From Micromonospora noduli (GTDB lineage: Bacteria > Actinomycetota > Actinomycetes > Mycobacteriales > Micromonosporaceae), in NCBI RefSeq assembly GCF_003264365.1, contig NZ_PYAK01000007.1, positions 1 through 64,000 of the forward strand: 64,000 nucleotides of DNA, in the 5' to 3' direction. The position numbers and the translations under genes are program-made. Below, piece by piece: positions 1 through 8,269 of the stretch. A model generated the notes under the pieces. It was not told the DNA's origin. It searched no databases and saw only the letters and a program-made list of their open reading frames with translations. Within the stretch, counting starts at the first letter, position 1. Each line of letters starts with the position of its first letter.

Positions 1-163
1 CCCGGCCCGCCTCGCCGCCGTTGGCGGCTGGCGCCTCGGCCGCCGTGCCCGCGCTGTCCTGCGCCCCGCTGTCGCCGGCGCCGCACCCCGTCAGCGCCAG
101 GGCCGCCGCCAGTGTCGTCGCCGCCAACAGCGCACCGCGGCGTCGTCCCACCTGTCCGTCCAT
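1..163 (-). CDS. Lipoprotein, N-terminal part only (3' end outside window)
   Basis: The visible 54 residues are a basic n-region (MDGQVGRRRG), a hydrophobic stretch (ALLAATTLAAALAL), a lipobox LTGC with the lipidated Cys near residue 27, and an Ala/Gly/Ser-rich linker. That layout predicts an exported, membrane-anchored lipoprotein facing outside the cell. The ATG at 163 follows a GGGAG ribosome site; an in-frame ATG at 175 would overlap that site and is less likely. The functional domain lies beyond the window edge, so no activity can be assigned. It is divergent from the MBL-fold gene at 278. Confidence 0.7.
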   Translation of the reverse strand, partial: MDGQVGRRRGALLAATTLAAALALTGCGAGDSGAQDSAGTAAEAPAANGGEAGR

Positions 164-277
164 CCCCGCTCCCATCGTCGTCAACCGGTGTGGCGATAGC
201 TCGGACGCGACGCACACACCGGCTGGTTCCGGCAGACTGCGCTGAGGACGTCACGATTCGATAATCGAGGAGTCACG

Positions 278-910
278 ATGCGGCTCACCAAGTACGCCCA
301 CTCCTGCCTCCGGGTGGAACACGACGGGGGAGTGCTCGTCGTCGACCCCGGTGTGTTCAGCGACGCCGCGGCGGCGCTGGACGGTGCGGACGCGGTGCTG
401 ATCACCCACGAACACCCCGACCACCTCGATCTGGCAGCGGTGCGCCTCCAACTCGACCGACAGCCGTTCCCGATCCACGGGCCCGCCTCGCTCGGCGAGA
501 CCCTGGGTGACGCGGCCGACGTGCTGCGCCCGGTCAGTGTCGGTGAGTCGTTCACCGCCGCCGGGGTCGCGGTGCGCGCGTACGGCGGGCGGCACGCCGT
601 GATCCACCCCGACATCCCGGTGGTCGACAACCTCGGTTACCTGATCAACGACGTGGTCTACCACCCGGGAGACTCGCTGGTGGTGCCCGACGAGACACCC
701 GTCGACACGCTCTTCGCGCCGATCCACGCGCCCTGGTCGAAGTTCTCCGAGGTGGTCGACTTCATCCGCGCTGTCGCACCGCGGCGCGCGTACGCCCTGC
801 ACGACGCGTTGCTCAACGACAACGGGCTGGGCGTGCTCGACCGGCAGTACACAGCGCTGTCCGGCACCGAATACCAGCGACTGGAGCCCGGTAGCCGGGT
901 GGACGTCTGA
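278..910 (+). CDS. MBL-fold metallohydrolase (UlaG-like)
   Basis: A 210-residue metallo-beta-lactamase-fold protein. The start MRLTKYAHSCLRV and the metal motif THEHPDHLD (about residues 47-55) are typical of the L-ascorbate-6-phosphate lactonase/UlaG-like group. Later His and Asp residues (GGRHAVIHPDIP, YHPGDSL, APIHAPW) complete the usual metal sites. It probably hydrolyses a phosphorylated or lactone-type small molecule in the cytoplasm, but the substrate cannot be read from sequence. GAGGAG precedes the ATG by 6 nt. The coiled-coil gene follows 4 bp downstream, suggesting co-transcription. Confidence 0.85.
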   Translation: MRLTKYAHSCLRVEHDGGVLVVDPGVFSDAAAALDGADAVLITHEHPDHLDLAAVRLQLDRQPFPIHGPASLGETLGDAADVLRPVSVGESFTAAGVAVRAYGGRHAVIHPDIPVVDNLGYLINDVVYHPGDSLVVPDETPVDTLFAPIHAPWSKFSEVVDFIRAVAPRRAYALHDALLNDNGLGVLDRQYTALSGTEYQRLEPGSRVDV

Positions 911-914
911 CCCG

Positions 915-1898
915 ATGCCCGGCCTCTCCGCGGAGCTGGTGCAGCAGCTCTACCGCACCCCACCGGACCGGTTCGTGGCCGCCCGGGACGCCGCCGTGGC
1001 CGAGGCCCGCCGTGCCGGTGACCCGACCACCGCCCGGCAACTGGCCCGGCTGCGTCGCCCGACGGTGGCCGCCTGGTTGGTGAACCTGCTCGCCATCCGA
1101 CGCCCGGAGCTGGTCGCCGATCTGGTCCAGCTCGCCGACGCCCTGCGAGTCGCCCAGCGGGAGTTGCGCGGGCCCCGACTGCGGGAGCTGTCCGCGCAGC
1201 GCCGGGCGGTGGTCGGCGCACTGGTCGCCGAGGTTCGCAAGCTCGCCGCGGCCGAGCCGGACGCGCCACCGGCGAGCCGGCTGCCCCTGGCCGAGGTGGA
1301 GGCGACGCTGAACGCGGCGTTCTCCGACGCCGAGGTCGCCGAGCAGGTGCGGGCGGGCCGCCTGCTGCGGGCGGCCAGCTACGCCGGCTTCGGTGAGGTG
1401 CCCCGGCCGCAACTGCGGCTGGTCACCGACGATGACGAGGAGCGCGAGGAGGAGCGCCCGGCCCGCCGACCCGGCCCCCAACGCGGCCGTCCCGAGGCGG
1501 CACCCCGTACGGACCGGGCGGCCGAGCGTGCCGAGCAGGCCGAACGGGCCGCACAGCGGGCGGCCCGAGCCGAGCGGGCCCGGCAGCGCCGCGCCCTGGA
1601 CCGGGAGTTGGCGAAGGCCCAGGCCGACCAGGAGCGGGCCGAGACCGAGCTGACCGAGGCGACCGGGCAGGAGCGCGACGGTGCGGCCGTACTCGATCGC
1701 CTTGAGGCCGAGCTGGCCGAGCTGGAGCGGCGGCGCGCGGTCGCCGAGCAGGACCTCAGCCGGGCCAAGCTCGCCCGGCGTGCCGCCGAGCGGGCGGTCA
1801 CCGTGGCCCGGCGGCGCGCCGGCGAGGTCGAGGCGGCGGTCGAGGCACTGGCGGCCGAAGAGGGGGATGCGGACGCGGGCGGTGGCGCGGCAGACTGA
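915..1898 (+). CDS. Coiled-coil protein of unknown function
   Basis: A 327-residue soluble protein. Residues 1-150 are helical (AELVQQLYRTPPDRFVAARDAAVAEAR, LRRPTVAAWLVNLLA). From about 150 it turns into a long Arg/Glu/Ala-rich coiled coil with heptad-like runs (ERAEQAERAAQRAARAERARQ, ELAKAQADQERAETEL), ending in a short acidic Gly/Ala tail. No catalytic motif is visible. It starts 4 bp after the MBL gene, so it is probably translated from the same message. The N-terminal part resembles a hypothetical protein conserved among actinobacteria, but I cannot name a function. Confidence 0.75.
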   Translation: MPGLSAELVQQLYRTPPDRFVAARDAAVAEARRAGDPTTARQLARLRRPTVAAWLVNLLAIRRPELVADLVQLADALRVAQRELRGPRLRELSAQRRAVVGALVAEVRKLAAAEPDAPPASRLPLAEVEATLNAAFSDAEVAEQVRAGRLLRAASYAGFGEVPRPQLRLVTDDDEEREEERPARRPGPQRGRPEAAPRTDRAAERAEQAERAAQRAARAERARQRRALDRELAKAQADQERAETELTEATGQERDGAAVLDRLEAELAELERRRAVAEQDLSRAKLARRAAERAVTVARRRAGEVEAAVEALAAEEGDADAGGGAAD

Positions 1899-2002
1899 CC
1901 ATCGATGGACGACGACGAGTGTGCGGGCCGTACACGGCGAGTGGCCCCGGGCCGGGGCGTGGTCGTGGTCGCCGGGGCGGGTTGCCCGAGCGGGGCGGCG
2001 CT

Positions 2003-2737
2003 GTGACTCCGGAGCAGGTCGCGGCCGCCAGCAAGCCCGTCGTGCTCGACCTGGGCGACGCCTTCAGCCGGGACCCGACCACGTTGCGCCGGGCCCGACT
2101 GCTCGGCATCTCCGGCTGGGCCTTCTACATCAGCGGCCGGGCCGGCGCGCTCGGCGGTGTGCGGGCCGAGACGGCCGCCGCCGCCCTCGGGTTCATCGCC
2201 CCGGACGCGGTCGCCGACGGTTGGGACGCCGCCGCCCGGGTCGTTCCGCCGTTCGAGGTGGCCGCCGCGAGCCTCGCCGAATGCTGCCGGTGGGGTGCGC
2301 AGCAGCTCGGCCCCCTGCCCGGCACCGAGCGCCTGTCGGCGCTCGTCGAGCGGGCGGTGGTGGCGGCGGAGGCCAGCGGGATGCCGCTCTTCGCCGCGTG
2401 GCGGGCCATGCCCCTTCCGGATCTCTCGCCCGGGGCTCGCAGCGCCGCCGGGCTGCGGCTGCTCCGGGAACACTTCACCGGCGCCTACCTGCTGGCGGTA
2501 CGCGCCGCCGGGATGACCCCGCTGGAGGCCGTGCTGGCCGGGCCGGAGGGCGAGGCCGGGGCGGTGGCCTGTGGTTGGCCGCCGCCGTACCCGCCGATCG
2601 GGCCGCTGGTGCGCCGCCGGCTCTGGGCGGAGGCGGTGACCAACCGGCTGGCCGCGCCGGCGTTCACGGCCCTCGGGCCCGCCGACGGCGCGGAGTTGGT
2701 GGAGTTGCTGCACCGCACCCGGGCCGACCTCGGCTGA
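2003..2737 (+). CDS. SCO6745-family protein
   Basis: A 244-residue soluble, Ala-rich helical protein resembling the actinobacterial SCO6745 family. Recognisable stretches are RRARLLGISGWAFYISGRAGALG near the N terminus and ALGPADGAELVELLHRTRADLG at the C terminus. The family function is unknown to me. I use the GTG at 2003, which begins VTPEQVAAASKP; the open frame continues upstream, but that extension is Gly/Arg low-complexity and looks non-coding. It lies on the same strand about 100 bp after the coiled-coil gene. Confidence 0.7.
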   Translation: MTPEQVAAASKPVVLDLGDAFSRDPTTLRRARLLGISGWAFYISGRAGALGGVRAETAAAALGFIAPDAVADGWDAAARVVPPFEVAAASLAECCRWGAQQLGPLPGTERLSALVERAVVAAEASGMPLFAAWRAMPLPDLSPGARSAAGLRLLREHFTGAYLLAVRAAGMTPLEAVLAGPEGEAGAVACGWPPPYPPIGPLVRRRLWAEAVTNRLAAPAFTALGPADGAELVELLHRTRADLG

Positions 2738-2798
2738 GCCTCCCGTCGGCCGAAAAATGGGCGGCGCCGCAACCGAGTGGCTGCCAGGATGTCCTGCC

Positions 2799-3758
2799 GT
2801 GACCCTTCCCGCTGGTTGGACGACGCGCCGACCCACCCTCGACGACGTGCCGGCGATCCTCGCGGTGGTGCACGCCGCCGACACCTTCGCCATCGGCCAT
2901 CCCGACTTCGACGCCGAGGACGTCGCGGCGTCGCTGACCGCCCCCCACTTCGACCCGACCCGGGACTCCTGGCTGGCCATCGACCCGGACGACACAGTGG
3001 TCGGCTGGGCGACGGTGGACAACCCGACCGCTGTGGGCCGGGAGTTCGTGGAGGTCTACGTCGATCCGGTACGGGCCGCCGCCGTCCGCGCGCCGTTGCT
3101 GCTCCGCCAACTGGACCGGGTCGCCGAGCGCGCTGCCGAGCGGGGGCTGCCGTCGCTCACCGTCCGCTGCGCGGTCTTCGCCCCGGAACGTGACTGGGAA
3201 CACGCCCTGCGCGGGCTCGGGTTCGCCCTCGTCAAGCGGTACGTGCGGATGAGCCGGCCGTTGGACGACCTGCCCGACGAGCCGGCCGGTCCATCGGACG
3301 TGACTGTGCGACCGGTCCGCCCGGACGACGAGGCCGACCTGGTGGAGTTCCACCGGATCTACGAGGCCGCCTTCGGCGACACCCCGGACCACGAGCCGCT
3401 GTCGTACGAGCGGTGGCGGGCCCGGATCGGCGACCTGACCGCCTGGGACGAGTGGTTCGTCGCCGAGGTGGACGGGGTGCCGGTCGGCGCGTTGCAGTCC
3501 TCGGACCAGGCGCTCGACCAGCAGTCGGGCTGGGTGAAGAGTCTGTCGGTGCTGTCCGGGTACCGGCGCAGGGGAGTGGGGGCGGCGTTGCTGCGCCGCG
3601 CCTTCGCCCGCTACGCCGAGAAGGGGCGGCGGGCGGTCGGCCTCGGGGTCGACCTCACCAACCCGACCGCCCCACTGTCGCTGTACCGGTCCGTGGGCCT
3701 GCGGGAGACCCAGTGGACCGACATGTACGAACTTTCCGTTCCGGCGGCCGGTGTGTGA
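2799..3758 (+). CDS. Tandem-domain GNAT N-acetyltransferase
   Basis: A 319-residue protein with two GNAT domains. The N-terminal half (about 1-155) is divergent. The C-terminal half (about 165-310) has the acetyl-CoA binding signature SVLSGYRRRGVGAALLRRAF (motif A, R-R-x-G-V-G-x-A) and the typical end NPTAPLSLYRSVGLRE. It probably acetylates an amine on a small molecule or peptide; the substrate is unknown. The GTG start at 2799 gives VTLPAGWTTRRPTLDD, the normal GNAT beginning; the open frame upstream is not family-like. The pseudo-domain plus active-domain layout is common in actinobacterial GNATs. Confidence 0.85.
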   Translation: MTLPAGWTTRRPTLDDVPAILAVVHAADTFAIGHPDFDAEDVAASLTAPHFDPTRDSWLAIDPDDTVVGWATVDNPTAVGREFVEVYVDPVRAAAVRAPLLLRQLDRVAERAAERGLPSLTVRCAVFAPERDWEHALRGLGFALVKRYVRMSRPLDDLPDEPAGPSDVTVRPVRPDDEADLVEFHRIYEAAFGDTPDHEPLSYERWRARIGDLTAWDEWFVAEVDGVPVGALQSSDQALDQQSGWVKSLSVLSGYRRRGVGAALLRRAFARYAEKGRRAVGLGVDLTNPTAPLSLYRSVGLRETQWTDMYELSVPAAGV

Positions 3759-3833
3759 TTGACGACCCCGGTCCGGCCCGCCCGGCGCTCCGGTCGACAG
3801 CGGTAGCACACTGGAGGGGTGCGATACGCGCTG

Positions 3834-4289
3834 CTACGCCGAGGCGGTGCCGGTGGGGCGGGCCCGCAGCTCGGTGACGTAGTCGTCCGGGGCGCCCGCC
3901 TTCTCGGCGGCGTTCGCGATCTCCGACAGATACCACGAGGTCGGCAGACCACCCTCGTACCCGTTGAAGACGTAGATCCACGCGGTCACGTCGCCGTCGA
4001 GGGTGGAGACCCGCACGTGCAGCTTGCGGTACGTGCCGGCGGTCACCCCCTCGATCTCGTCGAGTTGGCCAGCGTCGTAGGGGTGGATGTCGTAGAGCGC
4101 CACGAAGACCCGGTCACCGGGAGACTCGACAAGGGTGCTCACCGCACCCTCCCAGCCGATCACGTCCGCCCCGGCGAAGGTCAGCCGCCAGCCCTCCAGC
4201 CAGCCGGTACCCACCATCGGCGAATGCGGACAGTAGGCGCGCATCCGGGCGGGATCGAGATTTGAGCCGTAGGCGGCGTGATGACGCAC
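3834..4289 (-). CDS. Gamma-glutamylcyclotransferase family protein
   Basis: A 151-residue AIG2/GGCT-fold protein. It opens with the conserved loop AAYGSNLDPARM (YGSNL binds the gamma-glutamyl group) and carries the expected acidic catalytic region LDEIEGV (about residues 75-81). The family releases 5-oxoproline from gamma-glutamyl amines or peptides. The GTG start at 4289 sits 7 nt after a TATCGT hexamer on the minus strand (4297-4302), so the message is probably leaderless. It is divergent from the quinone dehydrogenase gene. Confidence 0.85.
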   Translation of the reverse strand: MRHHAAYGSNLDPARMRAYCPHSPMVGTGWLEGWRLTFAGADVIGWEGAVSTLVESPGDRVFVALYDIHPYDAGQLDEIEGVTAGTYRKLHVRVSTLDGDVTAWIYVFNGYEGGLPTSWYLSEIANAAEKAGAPDDYVTELRARPTGTASA

Positions 4290-4296
4290 GGCGATG

Positions 4297-4302
4297 ACGA
4301 TA
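4297..4302 (-). promoter_or_regulatory. -10 hexamer of leaderless GGCT gene
   Basis: TATCGT on the minus strand fits TANNNT and ends 7 nt before the GTG at 4289. This spacing places the transcription start at or next to the start codon. Confidence 0.5.
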
Positions 4303-4395
4303 GCCCGGCCGACGGGTGGGGGAGAATACGACAGTGCGTGTCGAATGCGCTCGGGAGAAGAAAGTCACTGTGAGCATGGACGAAGGGCGAAAGCT

Positions 4396-5799
4396 GTGAG
4401 CCGGATCGTGATCATCGGCGGGGGGCCGGCCGGGTACGAGGCGGCACTGGTCGCCGCCCAGCTGGACGCCGATGTCACAGTGGTGGAGGCCGACGGTGCG
4501 GGCGGTGCCTGCGTGCTCTCCGACTGCGTACCGTCGAAGACCTTCATCGCCAGCTCGGGGGTGGTCACCGGCTACCGCGACACCGAGGAGTTCGGGGTGC
4601 ACTCGGACGGCCTTGAGGCGGTCACCGTCGACGCGCGGGCGGTGCACGGGCGGGTCAAGCGGCTGGCCCTGGCGCAGTCCGCGGACATCCACGCCAAGCT
4701 GCTGAAGGCGGGGGTCACCTTCGTGGCCGGCACCGCCCGGCTCGGCGAGGACTCCCTCGGGCACACCCACCGGGTCGTCGTCACCCCCGCCGACGGCGGC
4801 GAGGAGTACTCGATCGACGCGTCCACCGTGCTGGTGGCCACCGGCTCGACGCCCCGCCAGCTGCCCACCGCCGTACCGGACGGTGAGCGCATCCTGACCT
4901 GGCGCCAGGTGTACGACCTGCCGGAGCTGCCCGAGCACCTGATCGTGGTCGGGTCCGGTGTGACCGGCGCGGAGTTCGCCAGCGCGTACCTGGCGATGGG
5001 GGTCGAGGTGACACTGGTCTCCAGTCGGGACCGGGTGATGCCGCACGAGGACGCCGACGCCGCCTCCGCCATCGAGCGGGTGTTCCGCAACCGGGGCATG
5101 GAGATCCTCAACAACTCCCGGGCCGACGCGGTCCGGCGTACCGCCGACGGCGTCGAGGTGGAGCTCTCCGACGGCCGCAAGGTGACCGGCTCCCACGCGC
5201 TGATCACCGTCGGTTCGATCCCGAACACCGCCAACCTGGGTCTGACCGAGTACGGGGTGGAGCTGGGCCGGGGCGGCTACCTGACTGTCGACCGCGCCTC
5301 CCGGACCAACGTGCCCGGCATCTACGCCGCCGGCGACTGCACCGGCGTGCTGCTGCTGGCCAGCGTCGCCGCCATGCAGGGCCGGATCGCCATGTGGCAC
5401 GCGCTCGGCGAGGCGGTCCGCCCGCTGCGGCTGCGTACCGTCGCGGCGAACGTCTTCACCGACCCGGAGCTGGCCACCGTGGGTGTCTCGCAGGACGAGG
5501 TGGACGCGGGCAAGGTGCCGGCCCGGCAGGTGATGCTGCCGCTGTCCGGCAACGCCCGGGCCAAGATGGACGACCTCTCCGACGGTTTCGTGAAGCTGTT
5601 CTGCCGTCCCGCGAGCGGCCAGGTGATCGGCGGTGTGGTGGTCGCTCCGAAGGCCAGCGAGCTGATCCTGCCCATCACCATGGCGGTGGAGAACAACCTC
5701 ACCGTCAACGAGCTGGCCCAGACCATCACCATCTACCCGTCGCTGTCCGGCTCCATCACCGAGGCGGCCCGCCAGCTCATGCTGCACGAGCTGGAGTGA
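4396..5799 (+). CDS. lpdA: NAD(P)H-quinone dehydrogenase, LpdA type
   Basis: A 467-residue flavoprotein of the pyridine-nucleotide disulfide oxidoreductase family: FAD site VIIGGGPAGYEAAL at the N terminus, NAD site IVVGSGVTGAEFASAY mid-protein, second FAD motif GIYAAGDCTG, then a dimerisation domain. The closest named relative I recognise is mycobacterial LpdA (Rv3303c), which reduces quinones rather than lipoamide; the DCVPSKTFIAS stretch and the absence of the His-x4-Glu dyad of true lipoamide dehydrogenases support this. Here the redox loop reads ACVLSDCVPSK, so both cysteines of a CxxxxC pair are present. GTG at 4396 follows GAAGGGCG. Its 3' end overlaps the convergent DUF998 gene by 23 bp. 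Confidence 0.85.
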   Translation: MSRIVIIGGGPAGYEAALVAAQLDADVTVVEADGAGGACVLSDCVPSKTFIASSGVVTGYRDTEEFGVHSDGLEAVTVDARAVHGRVKRLALAQSADIHAKLLKAGVTFVAGTARLGEDSLGHTHRVVVTPADGGEEYSIDASTVLVATGSTPRQLPTAVPDGERILTWRQVYDLPELPEHLIVVGSGVTGAEFASAYLAMGVEVTLVSSRDRVMPHEDADAASAIERVFRNRGMEILNNSRADAVRRTADGVEVELSDGRKVTGSHALITVGSIPNTANLGLTEYGVELGRGGYLTVDRASRTNVPGIYAAGDCTGVLLLASVAAMQGRIAMWHALGEAVRPLRLRTVAANVFTDPELATVGVSQDEVDAGKVPARQVMLPLSGNARAKMDDLSDGFVKLFCRPASGQVIGGVVVAPKASELILPITMAVENNLTVNELAQTITIYPSLSGSITEAARQLMLHELE

Positions 5800-6397
5800 C
5801 CTGCCGGGCCTGGAGCAGCGCCACGGTGGCCAGGACGGCCACCTCGGTGAGGATGAGGAGGCGTTCGGCCAGGCCGATGAGCATCCGGTCGCCGGGATAG
5901 GCGGACCAGATCATCGCCGCCGCCAGGGCCAGGCTCAGCAGGACCAGGGTGCGTAGCGTCTGTGCGGCCGGCGTCAGGTCGGGGCGGCGGGCGAGCAGCC
6001 AACCGGCCGCCGGCAAGGCCAGGAAGGCGATCACCGACGCGTACCGGTGCAGGTAGGCGGCGGTGGTCATGGCGGTGCCCGGCTCGTTCGTCGGTACCAC
6101 GGCGGCCAGCAGCAGCCCACCCACCCATGCGCCGAGCAGCAGCTCGGCCGTTCGACCGGAGCGGGGTCGGGGTGGGCTGGCGCGGCGCAGTCCGTACAGC
6201 AACGCCACGGTGGCGAGCGCGAGCACCACCATGGCGATGTCGATGACCCCGCCGCGGTCGGAGACCGCGAAGTCGCTGATGGTCAACGCCCACGGGTTGA
6301 GGTCGTCGTTGACTTCGAGGTGGCCGATCACGGTGAGCAGCGCCGCCAGGGCGATCCCGCCCAGGGCCAGCAGGCCGGTACTCCGGGTAACAGGCAT
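5777..6397 (-). CDS. DUF998 family membrane protein
   Basis: A 206-residue integral membrane protein with about six hydrophobic helices (starting LLALGGIALAALLTVIGHL; then IDIAMVVLALATVALLYGL, LLLGAWVGGLLLAAVV, VIAFLALPAAGWLLA, LVLLSLALAAAMIW, LLILTEVAVLATVALL) and conserved polar loops (NPWALTISDFAVSDRGG, SAYPGDRMLIGLAERLLI). These match the DUF998 family, which has no assigned function that I know. The reading frame runs 23 bp into the end of lpdA on the opposite strand. Confidence 0.8.
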   Translation of the reverse strand: MPVTRSTGLLALGGIALAALLTVIGHLEVNDDLNPWALTISDFAVSDRGGVIDIAMVVLALATVALLYGLRRASPPRPRSGRTAELLLGAWVGGLLLAAVVPTNEPGTAMTTAAYLHRYASVIAFLALPAAGWLLARRPDLTPAAQTLRTLVLLSLALAAAMIWSAYPGDRMLIGLAERLLILTEVAVLATVALLQARQVTPARAA

Positions 6398-6549
6398 GCC
6401 TCAGCCTGTCGCCGCAGACACCCCAGCCGAATCCGGGACAGCCACCGAAATCGACCCCCGGGACCACCCCTAGAGGCCTTCCGGCATGTGGCCGTCACGT
6501 GCTTCCGTGCATCCGTGAACTTCCGATGGTTGCGAAGACCTTCGCCAGG

Positions 6550-6882
6550 TCAGGCGACGTTCAGCTGGATGTTCCCAATGCGGGCGACGACGTCGAGATG
6601 ACCACCCAGGCCGGTGACGTAGGCGCGGAGTGATTCCAGGCTGGTGTGCTCGCCATTCTCGATCTGGCTGATCCTCGCCTGCGTCAGCCCTGCCGCCTCG
6701 GCCAGTTGCACCTGAGTCATACCCAGGTGCTTGCGGATCTCTGCCAGCTGCGCCCCACTGACCGCTGCCAGCATCTGCTCACGGTGCTGAGCGCGCCGGG
6801 AGATCCGGTCCGGATCTGCCCAGGATGGATCGAGCGCGCGGGCCTTCGCCTTGACGTCCTGCCAGTCAGCTCCATCGGTCAT
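6550..6882 (-). CDS. XRE-family antitoxin (HigA-like)
   Basis: A 110-residue protein with a C-terminal helix-turn-helix: AEIRKHLGMTQVQLAEAAGLTQARISQIENGEHTSLESLRAYVTGLGGHLDV is the Cro/CI type found in HigA and RelB-like antitoxins. The N-terminal 45 residues (MTDGADWQDVKAKARALDPSWAD) probably wrap the toxin. The ATG at 6882 overlaps the stop of the upstream toxin gene in an ATGA, so translation is coupled. It should bind the palindrome at 7256-7272 and repress the pair; that is an inference from family behaviour. Confidence 0.85.
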   Translation of the reverse strand: MTDGADWQDVKAKARALDPSWADPDRISRRAQHREQMLAAVSGAQLAEIRKHLGMTQVQLAEAAGLTQARISQIENGEHTSLESLRAYVTGLGGHLDVVARIGNIQLNVA

Positions 6883-7247
6883 CTCTGTGTTTCCCTCAGC
6901 CTGGAGAGGTGCTCCTGAAACCGGTCGTCCGCCAACGGGACCGCCGTCTTGTACCAAGTCTGCCACTGACCCGACTTGTCGCCAGCGACCAGAAAAACAG
7001 CTTCTCGAACGGGATCAAAAGCGAAGATCATGCGGACCTCCGTGGAGCCGGTCGACCCAGGCCGCAACTCCTTCATGTGGTGGAAGAGGCTGCCTTTGAG
7101 GCGGTCAACCAGGGGACGCCCGAGCGCCGGCCCGTGTTCGGCGAGGAGGTCGATGGCCTCGCTGATGAGGTCGGCGCTGGCGGGATCCGTCTTGCAGAGG
7201 TCGAGGAACCAATCCTCGACCTCAGGATGAAGTTTGACGTCCCACAT
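6879..7247 (-). CDS. RelE/HigB-family toxin
   Basis: A 122-residue protein of the RelE/HigB superfamily: VEDWFLDL, LISEAIDLLAEHGPALGRPLVDRLKGS and the beta-core EVRMIFAFDPVREAVFLVAGDKSGQW are diagnostic. Such toxins cleave mRNA on the ribosome. The toxin gene comes first and overlaps the antitoxin by 4 bp, the HigBA order. The ATG at 7247 is preceded by GGCAGC and by a 17-bp palindrome. The open frame continues upstream of this ATG, but that part crosses the palindrome and resembles no toxin. Confidence 0.85.
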   Translation of the reverse strand: MWDVKLHPEVEDWFLDLCKTDPASADLISEAIDLLAEHGPALGRPLVDRLKGSLFHHMKELRPGSTGSTEVRMIFAFDPVREAVFLVAGDKSGQWQTWYKTAVPLADDRFQEHLSRLRETQR

Positions 7248-7255
7248 GCTGCCAA

Positions 7256-7272
7256 TATAAGTGCAGCTTATA
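7256..7272. promoter_or_regulatory. Palindromic operator of the HigBA-type operon
   Basis: TATAAGTGCAGCTTATA has 6-bp arms (TATAAG/CTTATA) around 5 bp. It lies 9 bp upstream of the toxin start and contains TATAAG on the minus strand, which can serve as a -10 box. Binding by the antitoxin here would block its own promoter. Confidence 0.6.
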
Positions 7273-7291
7273 CCCGCAGATCCAACGACAC

Positions 7292-7930
7292 TCAATCGAT
7301 TGGGACGTCGACAGCGGCGACTGCGGCGGCGGCTCGGGCGTGACGGGCGCTGACCACTGTCATCGCCCATCCGGCCGCGGCGAAGCCGGCCGCCGCGGCG
7401 GTGGCGATGATGGCCAGCCGCCAGGCCGACTCGGTCAGTGCGGTGCCGCCCAGGTGCCCGACCAGCGCGCCGTAGGTGGCCCAACCCAGCGCGGCGACGG
7501 CCTCGTAGAGCACGAACAGGCGGTACGGGTAGCGACTGCGCCCGGCCGAGAAGCAGGCCGCCATCCGACCGCCGGGCACGAACCGGCAGAGCAGGATGAC
7601 CAGCGGCCCGGGTTGTCGCAGCCCCTGGGTGACCCGGCTGGCCACCCGGCGGGCGCGGCTCAGCTCGGCGTGCCGGGGTTGCCGCCGATCCGGTGCGCTG
7701 CGCCCGAGCAGATAGCAGGCCAGGTCGCCGGCGAATACGCCGAGCGCGCCGACGGCGATGGTGACCGGCAGGCTGAGCCCGCCGTAGACGGTGAGCGCAC
7801 CACTAGTGATCATGACGATCTGGGTGGGAATCACCGGCACGAAGGCGTCCGCGATCAGCAGCGCGAGCAGCACCAGGTACGCCCACGTCGGCGACGCGAC
7901 GTCAGTCAGAAGTTCGGGCACGCCTGCCAC
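7292..7930 (-). CDS. DedA/VTT-domain membrane protein
   Basis: A 212-residue membrane protein of the DedA (SNARE-associated/VTT) family. Visible are LIADAFVPVIPTQIVMITSGALTVYGG (re-entrant helix region), GALGVFAGDLACYLLGR, the basic motif FVPGGRMAACFSAGRSRYP corresponding to F-x-R-x-x-P-G-x-R, and C-terminal helices. The family is linked to lipid translocation and membrane homeostasis. The GTG start is at 7930. It is divergent from the Thr leader/synthetase-like unit. Confidence 0.85.
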   Translation of the reverse strand: MAGVPELLTDVASPTWAYLVLLALLIADAFVPVIPTQIVMITSGALTVYGGLSLPVTIAVGALGVFAGDLACYLLGRSAPDRRQPRHAELSRARRVASRVTQGLRQPGPLVILLCRFVPGGRMAACFSAGRSRYPYRLFVLYEAVAALGWATYGALVGHLGGTALTESAWRLAIIATAAAAGFAAAGWAMTVVSARHARAAAAVAAVDVPID

Positions 7931-8257
7931 CTCGCCGGATGCGGCCGATTGGGTGTCTTGAGCCTGACGTCGTGTCCGGCGTCACGGTGGACGGCCCCGG
8001 CCCGTCGTGACCGTCGACACGACTGGGCCACCCAGCTACAACGAGGCCGATCGTTGCCGAGTAACGGGTTCGGAGGCTGTTCCACCCGTTCGGGGCGGGC
8101 GGCAGAACGCCGTTCGTCGGCGTACCGTTGTCGGCGCGGCCACGCCCGTCGGGTCCCCCGTTCCTGACGATTCGGCCGCCAGGGCCGCCGGCGGGTCCCG
8201 CGCCGGCGGCCCACCCCTCCGCCGCAAATGCGGGTGCATCCCCGAACGTCGCGCGGG
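7931..8257. other. Intergenic region between dedA-like gene and Thr leader
   Basis: About 330 bp with no convincing gene. It holds an imperfect inverted repeat (CGTGTC/GACACG and GTCACG/CGTGAC arms between about 7970 and 8027) and, at 8182-8212, a very stable hairpin listed separately. The promoter of the Thr leader lies at its right end. Confidence 0.5.
8182..8212. repeat. 12-bp perfect inverted repeat (GC hairpin)
   Basis: Arms GGGCCGCCGGCG and CGCCGGCGGCCC are perfectly complementary around a 7-nt loop. The hairpin lies about 45 bp upstream of the leader promoter in a divergent gap. It could insulate the leader from upstream transcription or hold a regulator site; there is no T-run. Confidence 0.5.
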
Positions 8258-8263
8258 TACGGT
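8258..8263 (+). promoter_or_regulatory. -10 hexamer of the Thr leader transcript
   Basis: TACGGT fits TANNNT and ends 6 nt before the leader ATG at 8270, the spacing of leaderless actinobacterial transcripts. No clear -35 box is visible. Confidence 0.5.
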
Positions 8264-8269
8264 CGCCGT

